Notes: generated from the letters alone by a model not told the origin. A stretch of 64,000 nt of DNA from Stutzerimonas stutzeri RCH2 (GCF_000327065.1 NC_019936.1:310001-374000); one strand, 5' to 3'; positions 39,860 through 49,591 are shown, counted from the first letter of the stretch. Translations and numbers: made by a program.

Positions 39860-40798
39860 ATGCCGGATTCGGTCATTGCAGCGTCACGCATGCCGCCTCT
39901 CTATGCCCTGCGGGCCTTTGAGGTGGCGGCGCGTTTCGGCTCGTTCACCCAGGCTGCGCAGAGCCTGTTCATCACCCAGAGTGCGGTGAGCCGGCATGTG
40001 AAGACGCTGGAGGAGCATCTTGGCTGCCAGCTATTCGAGCGGCATGGCTCGCGGTTGGCGTTGACCGACGCCGGGCGCTTGCTGGCGCAGGAGCTCAAGA
40101 TCGGCTTTCGCACCATCGAGAACGCCTGCGTCGCTGTTACTCGTCAGCGCGGTGCGCTGCGCCTGAAAGCGCCGTCTACCCTGACCATGCGCTGGTTGCT
40201 GGGCACTCTGGAGGGCTTTCAGGTGGCCAATCCGCAGAGCCGCGTGCAGCTCACCAGCGCCTGGATGGACCTGGATACGGTGGATTTCAGTAGCGAGCCG
40301 TTCGACTGCGCGATCCTGCTCGGCAATGGCAGTTTTCCCGCCGACTGGCGGCGGGTGAAGCTGTTCGATGAATGGCTGGTGCCGGTTTGTGCGCCGGAGT
40401 TGCTCGGTGCCTTGCCCTGGAATACGCAGCACCTGGCCGAGGTCGAACTCATTCATCCGTCGCGCGATTGCCGGGACTGGCGACGCTGGTTGCAGCGTAC
40501 CGGCCGCGCGGATCAGGTGGCCTGGCAGCAAGGCAAGCTGTTCGACACCCTGGAGCTGGGCATCTCCGCCGCGGCGCAGGGGCATGGCGTGTCGATTGGC
40601 GACCTGGCGCTGGTCGGCGCGGAGCTGCAGCGCGGCAGCCTGGTGCTGCCCTTTCAGCAGGCGGTGAAGTCCGGCGACAGCTATTACCTGGTCTGGCCGG
40701 GCGCGGGCAATGAGTCGGTCACCCTGACACGCATGCGCGACTACCTGCTCGAGCATCTGCCGGATATCACCAGCCAGGGCGTCGAGCTGTTGGATTGA
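39860..40798 (+). CDS. LysR-family transcriptional regulator (GcvA-like)
   Basis: A 312-residue LysR-type regulator. The helix-turn-helix is clear (GSFTQAAQSLFITQSAVSRHVKTLEEHLG, residues about 30-60), followed by a type 2 periplasmic-binding-like effector domain. The opening PPLYALRAFEVAARFGSF is the GcvA/AmpR branch. It is divergent from the hydroxylase-LysE pair and likely controls it, with the hydroxylase substrate or product as candidate effector. A second ATG at 39890 would give a start nearer the domain. Confidence 0.87.
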   Translation: MPDSVIAASRMPPLYALRAFEVAARFGSFTQAAQSLFITQSAVSRHVKTLEEHLGCQLFERHGSRLALTDAGRLLAQELKIGFRTIENACVAVTRQRGALRLKAPSTLTMRWLLGTLEGFQVANPQSRVQLTSAWMDLDTVDFSSEPFDCAILLGNGSFPADWRRVKLFDEWLVPVCAPELLGALPWNTQHLAEVELIHPSRDCRDWRRWLQRTGRADQVAWQQGKLFDTLELGISAAAQGHGVSIGDLALVGAELQRGSLVLPFQQAVKSGDSYYLVWPGAGNESVTLTRMRDYLLEHLPDITSQGVELLD

Positions 40799-40893
40799 GC
40801 GCGCCTGCCGGGCGATTCAGTCATTGCCGGGGCCACCCTCGGTAGGGGAAAATGGCCGCCTTTTTCTACGTACACCCCGCAGGAGATTCAGCG

Positions 40894-42891
40894 ATGCCCA
40901 GCCGTCGTGAGCGAGCCAATGCCATCCGCGCCCTCAGCATGGATGCTGTGCAGAAAGCCAACAGCGGCCACCCGGGTGCCCCCATGGGCATGGCGGACAT
41001 CGCCGAAGTGCTCTGGCGTGATCATCTGAAGCACAGCCCGACCAACCCGCAGTGGGCCGACCGCGACCGCTTCGTGCTGTCCAACGGCCACGGCTCGATG
41101 CTGATCTACTCGCTGCTGCACCTGACCGGCTACGACCTGTCCATCGATGACCTGAAGAACTTCCGCCAGCTGCACAGCAAGACCCCGGGCCACCCGGAGT
41201 TCGGCTACACCGCCGGCGTCGAGACCACCACCGGCCCGCTGGGCCAGGGCCTGGCCAACGCCGTCGGCTTCGCCGTGGCCGAGAAGGTCATGGCGGCGCA
41301 ATTCAACCGCCCCGGCCACAACATCGTCGACCACAACACCTACGTGTTCCTCGGTGACGGCTGCATGATGGAAGGCATCAGCCACGAAGTCTGCTCGCTG
41401 GCCGGCACCCTTGGCCTGAACAAGCTGATCGCCTTCTACGACGACAACGGCATCTCCATCGACGGCGAAGTCCACGGCTGGTTCACCGACGATACCCCGC
41501 GCCGCTTCGAGGCTTATGGCTGGCAGGTGATCCGCAACGTCGACGGCCATGATGCCGACGAAATCCAGATGGCCATCGAGACCGCGCGCAAGAGCGACCG
41601 GCCGACGCTGATCTGCTGCAAGACCATCATCGGCTTCGGTTCGCCGAACAAGCAGGGCAAGGAAGAGTCCCACGGCGCTGCTTTGGGCGACGCCGAGATC
41701 GCCCTGACCCGCGAAGCGCTGGGCTGGAAATATGGTCCGTTCGAAATCCCGGCCGAGATCTACGCCGAGTGGGACGCCAAGCAGAAGGGCGCCGAAGCCG
41801 AGAACGAGTGGAACAAGCGCTTCGCCGCCTATGAGGCCGAATTCCCGGCCCTGGCGTCCGAGTTCAAGCGGCGCATGGCCGGCGAGCTGCCGGCCGACTT
41901 TGCCGAAAAGGCCAGCGAGTTCATCCGTGAAGTCGCCAACAAGGGCGAAACCATTGCCAGCCGCAAGGCCAGCCAGAACTGCCTGAATGCCTTCGGCCCG
42001 CTGCTGCCGGAACTGCTCGGCGGCTCGGCGGATCTCGCCGGTTCCAACCTGACCCTGTGGAAAGGCTGCAAGCCGGTGGTGGCCGAGGATGCCTCGGGCA
42101 ACTACATGTATTACGGCGTGCGTGAGTTCGGCATGGCCGCGATCATGAACGGCGTCGCCCTGCACGGCGGCCTGATCCCGTACGGCGCGACCTTCCTGAT
42201 GTTCATGGAATATGCGCGCAACGCCGTGCGCATGTCCGCGCTGATGAAGCAGCGGGTGCTCTACGTCTTCACCCACGACTCCATCGGTCTTGGCGAAGAC
42301 GGCCCGACCCACCAGCCGATCGAACAGCTGACCAGCCTGCGCACCACGCCGAACCTGGACACCTGGCGCCCGGCCGACACCGTCGAATCGGCGGTGGCCT
42401 GGAAGCATGCGCTTGAGCGCAAGGACGGCCCGAGCGCGCTGATCTTCTCGCGCCAGAACCTGCCGTTCCATGTGCGTGACAACGAAACCGAAGCGGCCAT
42501 TGCCCGCGGTGGCTACATCCTGAAGAACTGCGCCGGCGAGCCGGAGTTGATCCTGATCGCCACCGGTTCGGAAGTCAGCCTGGCAGTGCAGGCCGCCGAC
42601 AAGCTGACCGAGCAGGGTCGCAAGGTGCGTGTCGTCTCGATGCCATGCACCAGCGTGTTCGACAGCCAGGATGCCGCCTGGAAACAGCACGTGCTGCCGG
42701 TGGAAGTCGGCGCGCGCATCGCCATCGAGGCGGCGCACGCGGACTACTGGTACAAGTACGTCGGCCTCGACGGTCGCATCATCGGCATGACCACTTACGG
42801 CGAATCGGCTCCGGCCAACCAGCTGTTCGAGGAGTTCGGCTTCACCGTCGACAACATCCTCGGCATCGCCGAAGAGCTGCTGGAGGACTGA
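40894..42891 (+). CDS. tkt: Transketolase
   Basis: This thiamine-diphosphate enzyme of the pentose phosphate pathway moves two-carbon units between sugar phosphates. From the ATG at 40894, after GCAGGAGATTCA, it has 665 residues, the usual length. It shows [13 protein letters not shown] near residue 25, the cofactor-binding [12 protein letters not shown], and the pyrimidine domain with [15 protein letters not shown]. It is followed by epd, pgk and fba, a conserved central-carbon cluster. Confidence 0.96.
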   Translation: MPSRRERANAIRALSMDAVQKANSGHPGAPMGMADIAEVLWRDHLKHSPTNPQWADRDRFVLSNGHGSMLIYSLLHLTGYDLSIDDLKNFRQLHSKTPGHPEFGYTAGVETTTGPLGQGLANAVGFAVAEKVMAAQFNRPGHNIVDHNTYVFLGDGCMMEGISHEVCSLAGTLGLNKLIAFYDDNGISIDGEVHGWFTDDTPRRFEAYGWQVIRNVDGHDADEIQMAIETARKSDRPTLICCKTIIGFGSPNKQGKEESHGAALGDAEIALTREALGWKYGPFEIPAEIYAEWDAKQKGAEAENEWNKRFAAYEAEFPALASEFKRRMAGELPADFAEKASEFIREVANKGETIASRKASQNCLNAFGPLLPELLGGSADLAGSNLTLWKGCKPVVAEDASGNYMYYGVREFGMAAIMNGVALHGGLIPYGATFLMFMEYARNAVRMSALMKQRVLYVFTHDSIGLGEDGPTHQPIEQLTSLRTTPNLDTWRPADTVESAVAWKHALERKDGPSALIFSRQNLPFHVRDNETEAAIARGGYILKNCAGEPELILIATGSEVSLAVQAADKLTEQGRKVRVVSMPCTSVFDSQDAAWKQHVLPVEVGARIAIEAAHADYWYKYVGLDGRIIGMTTYGESAPANQLFEEFGFTVDNILGIAEELLED

Positions 42892-42998
42892 TCGCGAAGA
42901 TGGGATGAGGTGGCTGCGGTCATCCATCCCATCGAGCCCCATCCGCGTTGGGTGGAGAGCCGTCTGCGGCTTTCCACCTGCAGGACCGACGAGAACCC

Positions 42999-44045
42999 AT
43001 GGCCAACGCCCGTCCCTATCGCGTCGCCCTCAACGGCTACGGCCGCATCGGCCGTTGCGTGCTGCGTGCATTCTATGAGCGCGGCGCCGCCTTCGATTTC
43101 CAGTTCGTTGCCCTCAACGATCTGGCCGACATGGCCAGCCTGGAATACCTCACCCGTTTCGATTCCACACACGGCCGCTTCCCTGGTGAGGTGAGCGTGG
43201 ACGGCGATTGCCTGCATCTGAACGGGCACTGCGTGAAGGTGCTGCGCGAGTCGACGCCCGAGGCGGTCGACTGGCGGGCGCTGGACGTCGACCTGGTGCT
43301 GGAGTGCTCCGGCGCCTACACCAGCCGTGCCGATGGCGAGCGCTTTCTCGCCGCGGGTGTGCCGCGGGTGCTGTTCTCCCAGCCGATGGCCAGTGCGGCG
43401 GATGTGGATGCCACGGTCGTCATGGGCATCAATCAGCAGCAGCTGACAGGCGCCGAGCGGCTGATCTCCAACGCTTCCTGCACCACCAACTGCGGTGTGC
43501 CGTTGCTCAAGCTGCTCAACGATGCGGTGGGCATCGAATACGCCTCGATCACCACCATTCATTCGGCAATGAACGATCAGCCGGTGATCGACGCCTACCA
43601 CCATGAGGACTTGCGCCGCACGCGTTCGGCCTTTCAGTCGGTGATTCCGGTGTCCACCGGCCTCGCCCGCGGCATCGAACGCCTGCTGCCGGAACTCTCG
43701 GGGCGGATTCAGGCCAAAGCGGTGCGGGTGCCGACGGTGAACGTGTCCTGCCTGGACATCACGCTGCAAACGGCCTGCGATACCGATGCGCGAACGATCA
43801 ACCGGGTACTACGCGAGGCCGCCGAGAGTGGCCCGCTGAAGGGGCTGCTGGCTTACACCGAGCTGCCCCACGCCAGCTGTGATTTCAACCACGACCCGCA
43901 TTCGGCGATCGTCGACGGCAGCCTGACCCGCGCGTCGGGCCCGCGGCTGGTGAACCTGCTGGCCTGGTTTGACAACGAATGGGGATTCGCCAACCGCATG
44001 CTCGACGTCACCGACCACTTTTTGCGCGTGGCCGATCGCTCCTAG
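42999..44045 (+). CDS. epd: Erythrose-4-phosphate dehydrogenase
   Basis: A GAPDH-family NAD-dependent enzyme that oxidises erythrose 4-phosphate to 4-phosphoerythronate in pyridoxal-phosphate synthesis. The 348 residues start at [19 protein letters not shown] (Rossmann fold) and carry the catalytic Cys in [10 protein letters not shown] and the His in [11 protein letters not shown]. The position between tkt and pgk is the classical one for epd rather than glycolytic gapA. A GAPDH with other substrate range cannot be fully excluded. Confidence 0.9.
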   Translation: MANARPYRVALNGYGRIGRCVLRAFYERGAAFDFQFVALNDLADMASLEYLTRFDSTHGRFPGEVSVDGDCLHLNGHCVKVLRESTPEAVDWRALDVDLVLECSGAYTSRADGERFLAAGVPRVLFSQPMASAADVDATVVMGINQQQLTGAERLISNASCTTNCGVPLLKLLNDAVGIEYASITTIHSAMNDQPVIDAYHHEDLRRTRSAFQSVIPVSTGLARGIERLLPELSGRIQAKAVRVPTVNVSCLDITLQTACDTDARTINRVLREAAESGPLKGLLAYTELPHASCDFNHDPHSAIVDGSLTRASGPRLVNLLAWFDNEWGFANRMLDVTDHFLRVADRS

Positions 44046-44091
44046 TGGCCCGCGCCTGGAATATCGCTTCTCGACCTTAAGGAAGACCAAC

Positions 44092-45252
44092 ATGACCGTT
44101 TTGAAGATGACCGATCTCGACCTCCAGGGTAAGCGCGTGCTGATCCGCGAGGACCTCAACGTGCCGGTGAAGGACGGCGCGGTGAAGAGCGATGCGCGCA
44201 TCCTGGCCTCGCTGCCGACCATCAAGCTGGCGCTGGAGAAGGGCGCGGCAGTGCTGGTTTGCTCGCACCTGGGCCGTCCGGAAGAGGGCGTCTACAGCGA
44301 GGAAGACAGCCTCAAGCCGGTCGCCGACTATCTGTCCAAGGCCCTTGGTCGTGAAGTACCGCTGATCAAGGACTACCTCGACGGCGTCGAGGTCCAGCCG
44401 GGTGAGCTGGTGCTGCTGGAGAACGTGCGCTTCAACAAGGGCGAGAAGAAGAACACCGACGAGCTGGCGCAGAAGTACGCTGCACTGTGCGACGTCTTCG
44501 TCATGGACGCTTTCGGTACGGCCCACCGCGCTCAGGGCTCGACTCACGGCGTGGCCAAGTTCGCCAAGGTCGCCTGCGCCGGCCCGCTGCTGGCGGCAGA
44601 ATTGGACGCCCTGGGCAAGGCGCTGAAGACCCCGGCCAAGCCAATGGTCGCCATCGTTGCTGGTTCCAAAGTGTCCACCAAGCTCGACGTGCTGACCTCC
44701 CTGGCGGACGTATGCGATCAGCTCATCGTCGGTGGCGGCATCGCCAACACCTTCCTCGCTGCTGCCGGCTATAACGTCGGCAAGTCGCTGCATGAGGCCG
44801 ATCTGCTCGACACCGCCAAGGCCATCGCCGCCAAGGTCGCTGTGCCGCTGCCGGTCGACGTGGTAGTCGCCAAGGAGTTCGCCGAAACGGCCGACGCCAC
44901 GGTCAAGGCCATTGCCGACGTCGCCGATGACGACATGATCCTGGACATCGGTCCGAAGACGGCGGCCATGTTCGGCGAAATGCTCAAGTCCTCGCAGACC
45001 ATCCTCTGGAACGGTCCGGTTGGTGTGTTCGAGTTCGACCAGTTTGGCAACGGCACCAAGGTGCTGGCCCAGGCCATCGCCCAGAGCCCGGCGTTCTCCA
45101 TCGCCGGCGGTGGCGACACCCTGGCGGCGATCGACAAGTACGGCGTGGCCGAGCAGATCTCCTACATTTCCACCGGCGGTGGCGCCTTCCTCGAGTTCGT
45201 CGAAGGCAAGGTCCTGCCGGCCGTCGAAGTGCTGGAGCAGCGCGCCGGCTGA
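44092..45252 (+). CDS. pgk: Phosphoglycerate kinase
   Basis: The ATP-forming glycolytic enzyme converting 1,3-bisphosphoglycerate to 3-phosphoglycerate. From the ATG at 44092, preceded by AAGGAAGACC, it has 386 residues. It shows [10 protein letters not shown] near residue 17, [23 protein letters not shown], and the C-terminal nucleotide-binding [10 protein letters not shown] and GGGDTLAAI. It follows epd with 46 bases between. A perfect palindrome follows. Confidence 0.96.
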   Translation: MTVLKMTDLDLQGKRVLIREDLNVPVKDGAVKSDARILASLPTIKLALEKGAAVLVCSHLGRPEEGVYSEEDSLKPVADYLSKALGREVPLIKDYLDGVEVQPGELVLLENVRFNKGEKKNTDELAQKYAALCDVFVMDAFGTAHRAQGSTHGVAKFAKVACAGPLLAAELDALGKALKTPAKPMVAIVAGSKVSTKLDVLTSLADVCDQLIVGGGIANTFLAAAGYNVGKSLHEADLLDTAKAIAAKVAVPLPVDVVVAKEFAETADATVKAIADVADDDMILDIGPKTAAMFGEMLKSSQTILWNGPVGVFEFDQFGNGTKVLAQAIAQSPAFSIAGGGDTLAAIDKYGVAEQISYISTGGGAFLEFVEGKVLPAVEVLEQRAG

Positions 45253-45287
45253 TCCCGTCGGCGAGGCGAATGCCTCGATCGGATCAG

Positions 45288-45313
45288 GTTGCCGGCGCCA
45301 TGGCGCCGGCAAC
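45288..45313 (+). terminator. Palindromic hairpin after pgk
   Basis: GTTGCCGGCGCCA and its exact complement form a 26-base perfect palindrome, 35 bases past the pgk stop. The base is followed by GTTAACC rather than a T-run. Confidence 0.65.
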
Positions 45314-45388
45314 GTTAACCGCCTGCAGGCAACCCCGGCCGCTCGTCGTGGTCTTTGTTCTATCTTGAACAAGGAAAGGGGATGCACC

Positions 45389-45580
45389 ATGCGCTATGCC
45401 GTCGTTGCACTTTGCTGTCTGGGCCTGGCCGGTTGCGCCGGTAATTCGCCGGATACTGCCTGTCAGGTGCTCGACCCGCCGCCGGTGCTCAGCCCGACCG
45501 CCGAGCATGATCAGCGCGTGGAAATTCAGGCCACGGGCGACCCGACCATCACGCAAGGCGGTCTGCAGGATTGCCCGTGA
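45389..45580 (+). CDS. Small lipoprotein
   Basis: A 63-residue protein with a lipoprotein signal ending in LAGC (Cys16). The mature part is short and Pro-rich (LDPPPVLSPTAEHDQRVE), with Cys25 and a Cys next to the C-terminal Pro that could form a disulfide. AAGGAAAGGGG lies upstream. I do not recognise a family. It is followed 22 bases later by the MliC-like lipoprotein gene. Confidence 0.65.
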   Translation: MRYAVVALCCLGLAGCAGNSPDTACQVLDPPPVLSPTAEHDQRVEIQATGDPTITQGGLQDCP

Positions 45581-45602
45581 TTGACGCTGCCAAGGAGAAG
45601 GA

Positions 45603-45938
45603 ATGAAAAAAGGCCTGTCCATACTGATCGCAGCGTTGCTGCTCGGCGGTTGTGGCCATTGGCAATCCGGGCCGGACGCGCCGTTCGTACGCTGGAAGTG
45701 TCAGAGCCAGCAGAACATCGCCTGGCGTTACGCAGACGACAAACGAACTGCAATCGACCTGAAAGTTGGCAATAGCGAACGTATTCATACCCTGCGCAAG
45801 GAACCTGCAACGCGTGGCAGTTTCTATAGCGATGGCGTGATCGCCTTCCATGACAAGGGCAACGAGGCGCTGGTGTATCGCATCGCCGACGACAAGCTGC
45901 TCGCCCACGGCTGCAGTGCATCGCTCATCAGTATCTAG
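45603..45938 (+). CDS. MliC-like lysozyme-inhibitor lipoprotein
   Basis: A 111-residue lipoprotein with a signal ending in LGGC (Cys17). The mature domain fits the MliC/PliC family of membrane-bound c-type lysozyme inhibitors: a first conserved Cys (VRWKCQSQQ), the YSDGVIAFHDKGNEALVY strand pair that carries the inhibitory loop, and a closing Cys (AHGCSA). Such proteins protect the cell wall from host or environmental lysozyme at the periplasmic face. It starts after AAGGAGAAGG and may be co-transcribed with the small lipoprotein before it. Confidence 0.72.
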   Translation: MKKGLSILIAALLLGGCGHWQSGPDAPFVRWKCQSQQNIAWRYADDKRTAIDLKVGNSERIHTLRKEPATRGSFYSDGVIAFHDKGNEALVYRIADDKLLAHGCSASLISI

Positions 45939-46116
45939 CGGTAAACGAGTAGAAGCTGCCCCGCCGATACGGGGCATGAATTGAAAGCGCTGGCGGGACG
46001 CTAGCATTTGTCGCTCCCGCCTCTACAATGCCGCGCCGCGTGCGGCGCTTGAACAGCGCCGGCCACTGCGGCAGGCTCTACACGATCAAACGACCCAGAC
46101 CGGGAGAAAGGAAAAC

Positions 46117-47181
46117 ATGGCACTCATCAGCATGCGCCAGATGCTCGACCACGCCGCCGAGTTCGGCTACGGCGTGCCGGCCTTCAACGTCAACAACCTC
46201 GAGCAGATGCGCGCCATCATGGAAGCGGCCGACAAGACCGATTCCCCGGTGATCGTCCAGGCTTCCGCCGGTGCCCGCAAATACGCCGGTGCGCCGTTCC
46301 TGCGTCATCTGATCCTGGCGGCGATCGAAGAATTCCCGCACATCCCGGTGTGCATGCACCAGGACCACGGCACCAGCCCGGACGTCTGCCAGCGTTCGAT
46401 CCAGCTCGGCTTCTCCTCGGTGATGATGGACGGTTCGCTGCAGGCCGACGGCAAGACACCGGCCGACTACGACTACAACGTCCGCGTGACCCAGCAGACC
46501 GTGGCCTTTGCCCATGCCTGCGGCGTTTCCGTGGAAGGCGAACTGGGTTGCCTGGGCAGCCTGGAAACCGGCATGGCCGGCGAGGAAGACGGCGTCGGTG
46601 CCGAGGGCGTGCTTGACCACAGCCAGCTGCTGACTGACCCGGAAGAAGCCGCCGACTTCGTCGCCAAGACCAAGGTCGATGCCCTGGCGATTGCCATCGG
46701 CACCAGCCACGGCGCCTACAAGTTCACCAAGCCGCCGACTGGCGACACCCTGTCGATCCAGCGCATCAAGGAAATCCATGCGCGCATCCCGGACACCCAT
46801 CTGGTGATGCACGGTTCCTCGTCGGTGCCGCAGGAGTGGCTGCAGATCATCAACCAGTACGGTGGTGAAATCGGCGAGACCTACGGCGTGCCGGTCGAGG
46901 AAATCGTCGAGGGCATCAAGTACGGCGTGCGCAAGGTCAACATCGATACCGACCTGCGTCTGGCCTCCACCGGCGCGATTCGCGAGTTCATGGCGAAGAA
47001 CCCCAGCGAGTTCGACCCGCGTAAATACTTCGCCAAGACCGTCTCGGCCATGCGCGACATCTGCATCGCGCGCTACGAAGCCTTCGGTACAGCCGGCAAT
47101 GCCAGCAAGATCAAGCCGATCTCGCTGGAAGGCATGTTCCAGCGCTACGCCAGTGGTGAACTGGACCCGAAGATCAACTGA
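46117..47181 (+). CDS. fba: Fructose-bisphosphate aldolase, class II
   Basis: A zinc-dependent aldolase of 354 residues that cleaves or forms fructose 1,6-bisphosphate. Zinc-ligand motifs are [11 protein letters not shown] near residue 80 and [10 protein letters not shown] near residue 230. The opening [26 protein letters not shown] is the Calvin-cycle subtype common in Pseudomonas. GGGAGAAAGG precedes the start. It closes the tkt-epd-pgk-fba cluster and ends at a strong terminator. Confidence 0.96.
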   Translation: MALISMRQMLDHAAEFGYGVPAFNVNNLEQMRAIMEAADKTDSPVIVQASAGARKYAGAPFLRHLILAAIEEFPHIPVCMHQDHGTSPDVCQRSIQLGFSSVMMDGSLQADGKTPADYDYNVRVTQQTVAFAHACGVSVEGELGCLGSLETGMAGEEDGVGAEGVLDHSQLLTDPEEAADFVAKTKVDALAIAIGTSHGAYKFTKPPTGDTLSIQRIKEIHARIPDTHLVMHGSSSVPQEWLQIINQYGGEIGETYGVPVEEIVEGIKYGVRKVNIDTDLRLASTGAIREFMAKNPSEFDPRKYFAKTVSAMRDICIARYEAFGTAGNASKIKPISLEGMFQRYASGELDPKIN

Positions 47182-47195
47182 TCGGTCCTGATATG

Positions 47196-47222
47196 AAAAA
47201 GCCCGCTTCGAGCGGGCTTTTT
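47196..47222. terminator. Bidirectional terminator after fba
   Basis: AAAAAGCCCGCT and AGCGGGCTTTTT form a perfect 12-bp stem with a 3-base loop and T-runs on both strands, between convergent fba and the response regulator gene. Confidence 0.93.
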
Positions 47223-47241
47223 CGTTTGTGCCTGACCTCGT

Positions 47242-47622
47242 TCAGCTGGCGAGCAACTGCTGGATCTGGCTGCGCAGCGTATCCAGGGCGAAGGGTTTGG
47301 CCAGTACCGGCGCGGAGCGGGCGATCGGGCTGCCCGACTCGTAGATCTCGATGGGATAGCCGCTGATGAAGATCACTTTGAGGTCGGGCCGCAACTTGAG
47401 CGCAGGTTCGGCGATCATCACGCCCGAGACGTTGCCCGGCAGGCGGAAGTCGGTCACCAGCAGGTCCAGATGCGGCTTGGTCGCCAGGATTTCGAACGCC
47501 TTGGGCGCACTGTCCGCCTCCAGCACCTGATAGCCCTCGCCGGCCAGATAATCGGCGAGCAGGCTGAGGATATGCGGCTCGTCTTCGACGAGCAGGACGA
47601 TTTTCGGCGGTGCGTGGTTCAT
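47242..47622 (-). CDS. Single-domain response regulator
   Basis: A 126-residue CheY-like receiver without output domain. It has the acidic pair in LLVEDEPHIL, the phospho-acceptor Asp in LLVTDFRLPG near residue 53, and the Lys in VLAKPFALDTL. The FRLPGNVSG and FISGYP segments resemble receivers that act with hybrid kinases. No kinase is adjacent, so its partner is unknown. It is monocistronic. Confidence 0.85.
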   Translation of the reverse strand: MNHAPPKIVLLVEDEPHILSLLADYLAGEGYQVLEADSAPKAFEILATKPHLDLLVTDFRLPGNVSGVMIAEPALKLRPDLKVIFISGYPIEIYESGSPIARSAPVLAKPFALDTLRSQIQQLLAS

Positions 47623-47941
47623 GGTGGTCTCGATGTTGCCTTACGTGCTGCATGCCAGCCCGTTGCGAGCCGGACAGGGTTTCGACAGGCTGCGCGCTGC
47701 AAGTTTCAGTCCTGCAGCCAGACGGTCGTCACTTTCGCTGCGCTGCTGTGCGCTGGCGCACGTTGTGAACAGCATCCTCGCCGCTTCGGACGCTGCGCTC
47801 AAGGCCGACCTTAGCTGGGGGCGCCTAGCTGGGGGCGCCTAGCTGGGGGCGCCTAGCTGGGGGCGCCTAGCCGGGCGCCCCTGCTGGCCCTGGATGGCGG
47901 GCCGCGGTAGGGTGGTCGGCCAGGTATTGCAGGAGTTCAGC
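47623..47941. other. Divergent intergenic region with tandem repeats
   Basis: This 319-base gap separates the response regulator gene from the methyltransferase gene. It holds an array of 14-base repeats (separate entry) and a ribosome-binding GCAGGAG just before the methyltransferase start. I see no open frame with coding character and no clear promoter. Confidence 0.6.
47812..47881 (+). repeat. 14-bp tandem repeat array
   Basis: Four perfect head-to-tail copies of TAGCTGGGGGCGCC fill 47812-47867, followed by one degenerate copy (TAGCCGGGCGCCCC) to 47881. There are no spacers, so it is not a CRISPR. It lies 60 bases before the methyltransferase start. Confidence 0.95.
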
Positions 47942-48556
47942 ATGAGCGAATCGGAGCAGGCAGCGCAGCGCACCCTCGACTATTACCGCCTCAATGCGGA
48001 GGCTTTCCGCGAGGGCACCCGTGAGCATGACGTCAGCCAGAATCTCGATGCCCTTTTGCGTCACATTCAGGCACAGCCCCCGCTGCGCATCCTCGATCTC
48101 GGCTGTGGCCCGGGACGTGACTTGAAGGCATTGACCGCCCGCGGACATGTGGCAGTAGGGCTCGACGGAACCGAAGCGTTCGTCCAGATGGCTCGCGCCG
48201 AAAGCGGCTGCGAAGTCTGGCATCAGGACCTGTTGCACTTGCAACTGCCGTCCGAGTCGTTCGACGGCATTTTCGCCAACGCCGTGCTGTTCCATGTGCC
48301 GAGCGCTCATCTACCCAAGCTGCTGTCGCAGTTGCACGGCACGCTGAAGCCGGACGGGGTGCTGTTCTGCTCCAACCCGCGCGGGCAGGACGAGGAGGGC
48401 TGGAACGGGGACCGCTACGGCGTCTGGTATAGCTGGGCTACCTGGCGTACGCACGTGCTGGCGGCCGGTTTCGTCGAACTGGAGCACTATTACCGGCCGG
48501 CAGGACTGCCCCGAGCGCAACAGCCGTGGCTTGCCAGCGTCTGGCGCAAGGCCTGA
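47942..48556 (+). CDS. Class I SAM-dependent methyltransferase
   Basis: A 204-residue methyltransferase with motif I LRILDLGCGPGRDLKAL near residue 50, an acidic motif II (GLDGTEAFV) and the FANAVLFHVP post-motif. The ATG at 47942 follows GCAGGAGTTCAGC; the frame is open 48 bases upstream through the edge of the repeat array. It resembles small Tam/UbiE-like enzymes acting on small molecules, but the substrate cannot be named. Confidence 0.82.
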   Translation: MSESEQAAQRTLDYYRLNAEAFREGTREHDVSQNLDALLRHIQAQPPLRILDLGCGPGRDLKALTARGHVAVGLDGTEAFVQMARAESGCEVWHQDLLHLQLPSESFDGIFANAVLFHVPSAHLPKLLSQLHGTLKPDGVLFCSNPRGQDEEGWNGDRYGVWYSWATWRTHVLAAGFVELEHYYRPAGLPRAQQPWLASVWRKA

Positions 48557-48680
48557 ACAGGCAGTGCAGGCCGCAGAATGCAACCTGCGTCACGCTTTGT
48601 ATTGCGTTTTGCACGGCTTAATTCTTTTTGCTAATCGCATAAATAATTGATTTTAAAGGAAAAAATAATAATTCCGAGGT

Positions 48681-48696
48681 TGGCACGAACGCTGCT
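48681..48696 (+). promoter_or_regulatory. Candidate RpoN (sigma-54) promoter
   Basis: TGGCACG-N4-CTGCT has the GG (-24) and GC (-12) pairs exactly 10 bases apart, differing from consensus only at the first T of TTGC. It lies 38 bases before the DUF3509 gene. The 80 bases upstream are very AT-rich, suitable for bending or activator contact. Confidence 0.6.
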
Positions 48697-48733
48697 CCGT
48701 TAAGTCCGCTGGAACTTATTGGAGTACAGAACA

Positions 48734-49012
48734 ATGACCGCCGCACAACAATTCCTTACTGCTGCCTTTCCTGAGTTCGAAGTGCTCACCGAGCCCCGCC
48801 CGGATGGCGGCTTGCTGCTGACCCTGCGCAACGACGACCGCACCCTGGTCAAGCGTGCACTGTCCAAGGGGCAGACCCAGACCCGAATGCAACTGGAATG
48901 GGTCGTCAGCTCGGTTCGCCGTGACCTAGCGCTGGAGGCGGGGATGTCGCCTTCCATCGCACACCTGCAGAGCCAGAGCCGTACCGCACTGCCTACCTAC
49001 GAGTACGCCTGA
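48734..49012 (+). CDS. DUF3509-family small protein
   Basis: A 92-residue cytoplasmic protein, a type of small protein found mainly in Pseudomonas. The pattern FPEFEVLTEPRPDGGLLLTLRN followed by LVKRALSKGQTQ and VVSSVRRDLALEAG matches my memory of DUF3509. Function is unknown. A weak GGAG lies 11 bases before the ATG; a TTG at 48719 is a less likely start. It stands behind a candidate RpoN promoter. Confidence 0.72.
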   Translation: MTAAQQFLTAAFPEFEVLTEPRPDGGLLLTLRNDDRTLVKRALSKGQTQTRMQLEWVVSSVRRDLALEAGMSPSIAHLQSQSRTALPTYEYA

Positions 49013-49104
49013 GCCGCTCGGCTGCGGGATGACCGCAGCCACATTTTTCGACACCGGGCCACAGAGCTCGGTTCGTTTGCCGTTAAGCCGAAGAGGATTG
49101 CCGC

Positions 49105-49578
49105 ATGAACGCCATCGACCTGCTGATTGAGGATCATGAGCGCGTAAAGGACCTGCTGACGCGCCTGACCGATTCCACCGAGCGCGCCGTGAAGACGCGT
49201 ACCGAACTGCTGAGCAAGCTGGAAATGGAAGTGACTATCCACACGCAGCTGGAAGAGCAGATTCTCTATCCCGCCTACAAGGAAGCTGGCGGCAAGGAAG
49301 AGGCCAAGATGTACCACGAGGCCAAGGAGGAACACCGAGCTGTGGATGCGCTGGTGCTGCCAGATCTGAAGGCAACCGACCCGGGCAGCCTCGAATTCTC
49401 CGGCCGTGCCAAGGTGTGCAAGGAGTTGCTTGAGCACCACATCGAGGAAGAGGAATCCGAAATGTTCCCGCAGGCCCGCGAGCTGTTCGATGCCAAGCGC
49501 CTCGAAGAAATGGGCGAGCAGATGATTGCGCTGCGTAACCGTCTGAAAAAGGAACTGACGGCCAAGCAGGCCGCCTGA
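49105..49578 (+). CDS. Hemerythrin HHE-domain protein
   Basis: A 157-residue four-helix protein with hemerythrin-like iron ligands: IEDHERVKDLL near residue 10, VTIHTQLEEQILYP near residue 50, AKEEHRAVDAL near residue 75 and LLEHHIEEEESEMFP near residue 112. Such proteins bind a non-heme di-iron centre and handle oxygen, NO or iron. GAAGAGGATT precedes the start. A hairpin follows, and the next gene encodes an oxygen-sensor-like globin fusion. Confidence 0.9.
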   Translation: MNAIDLLIEDHERVKDLLTRLTDSTERAVKTRTELLSKLEMEVTIHTQLEEQILYPAYKEAGGKEEAKMYHEAKEEHRAVDALVLPDLKATDPGSLEFSGRAKVCKELLEHHIEEEESEMFPQARELFDAKRLEEMGEQMIALRNRLKKELTAKQAA

Positions 49579-49591
49579 GTTCCGCGTCTCA

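Noticed and set aside
40888..42942. A 684-codon minus-strand open frame opposite tkt
   Set aside because: The translation is His/Gly/Asp-rich without domain signs, the typical mirror image of a highly biased gene.
47812..47881. 14-bp repeats considered as CRISPR or phage attachment site
   Set aside because: There are no spacers, no cas genes, no integrase and no tRNA nearby.
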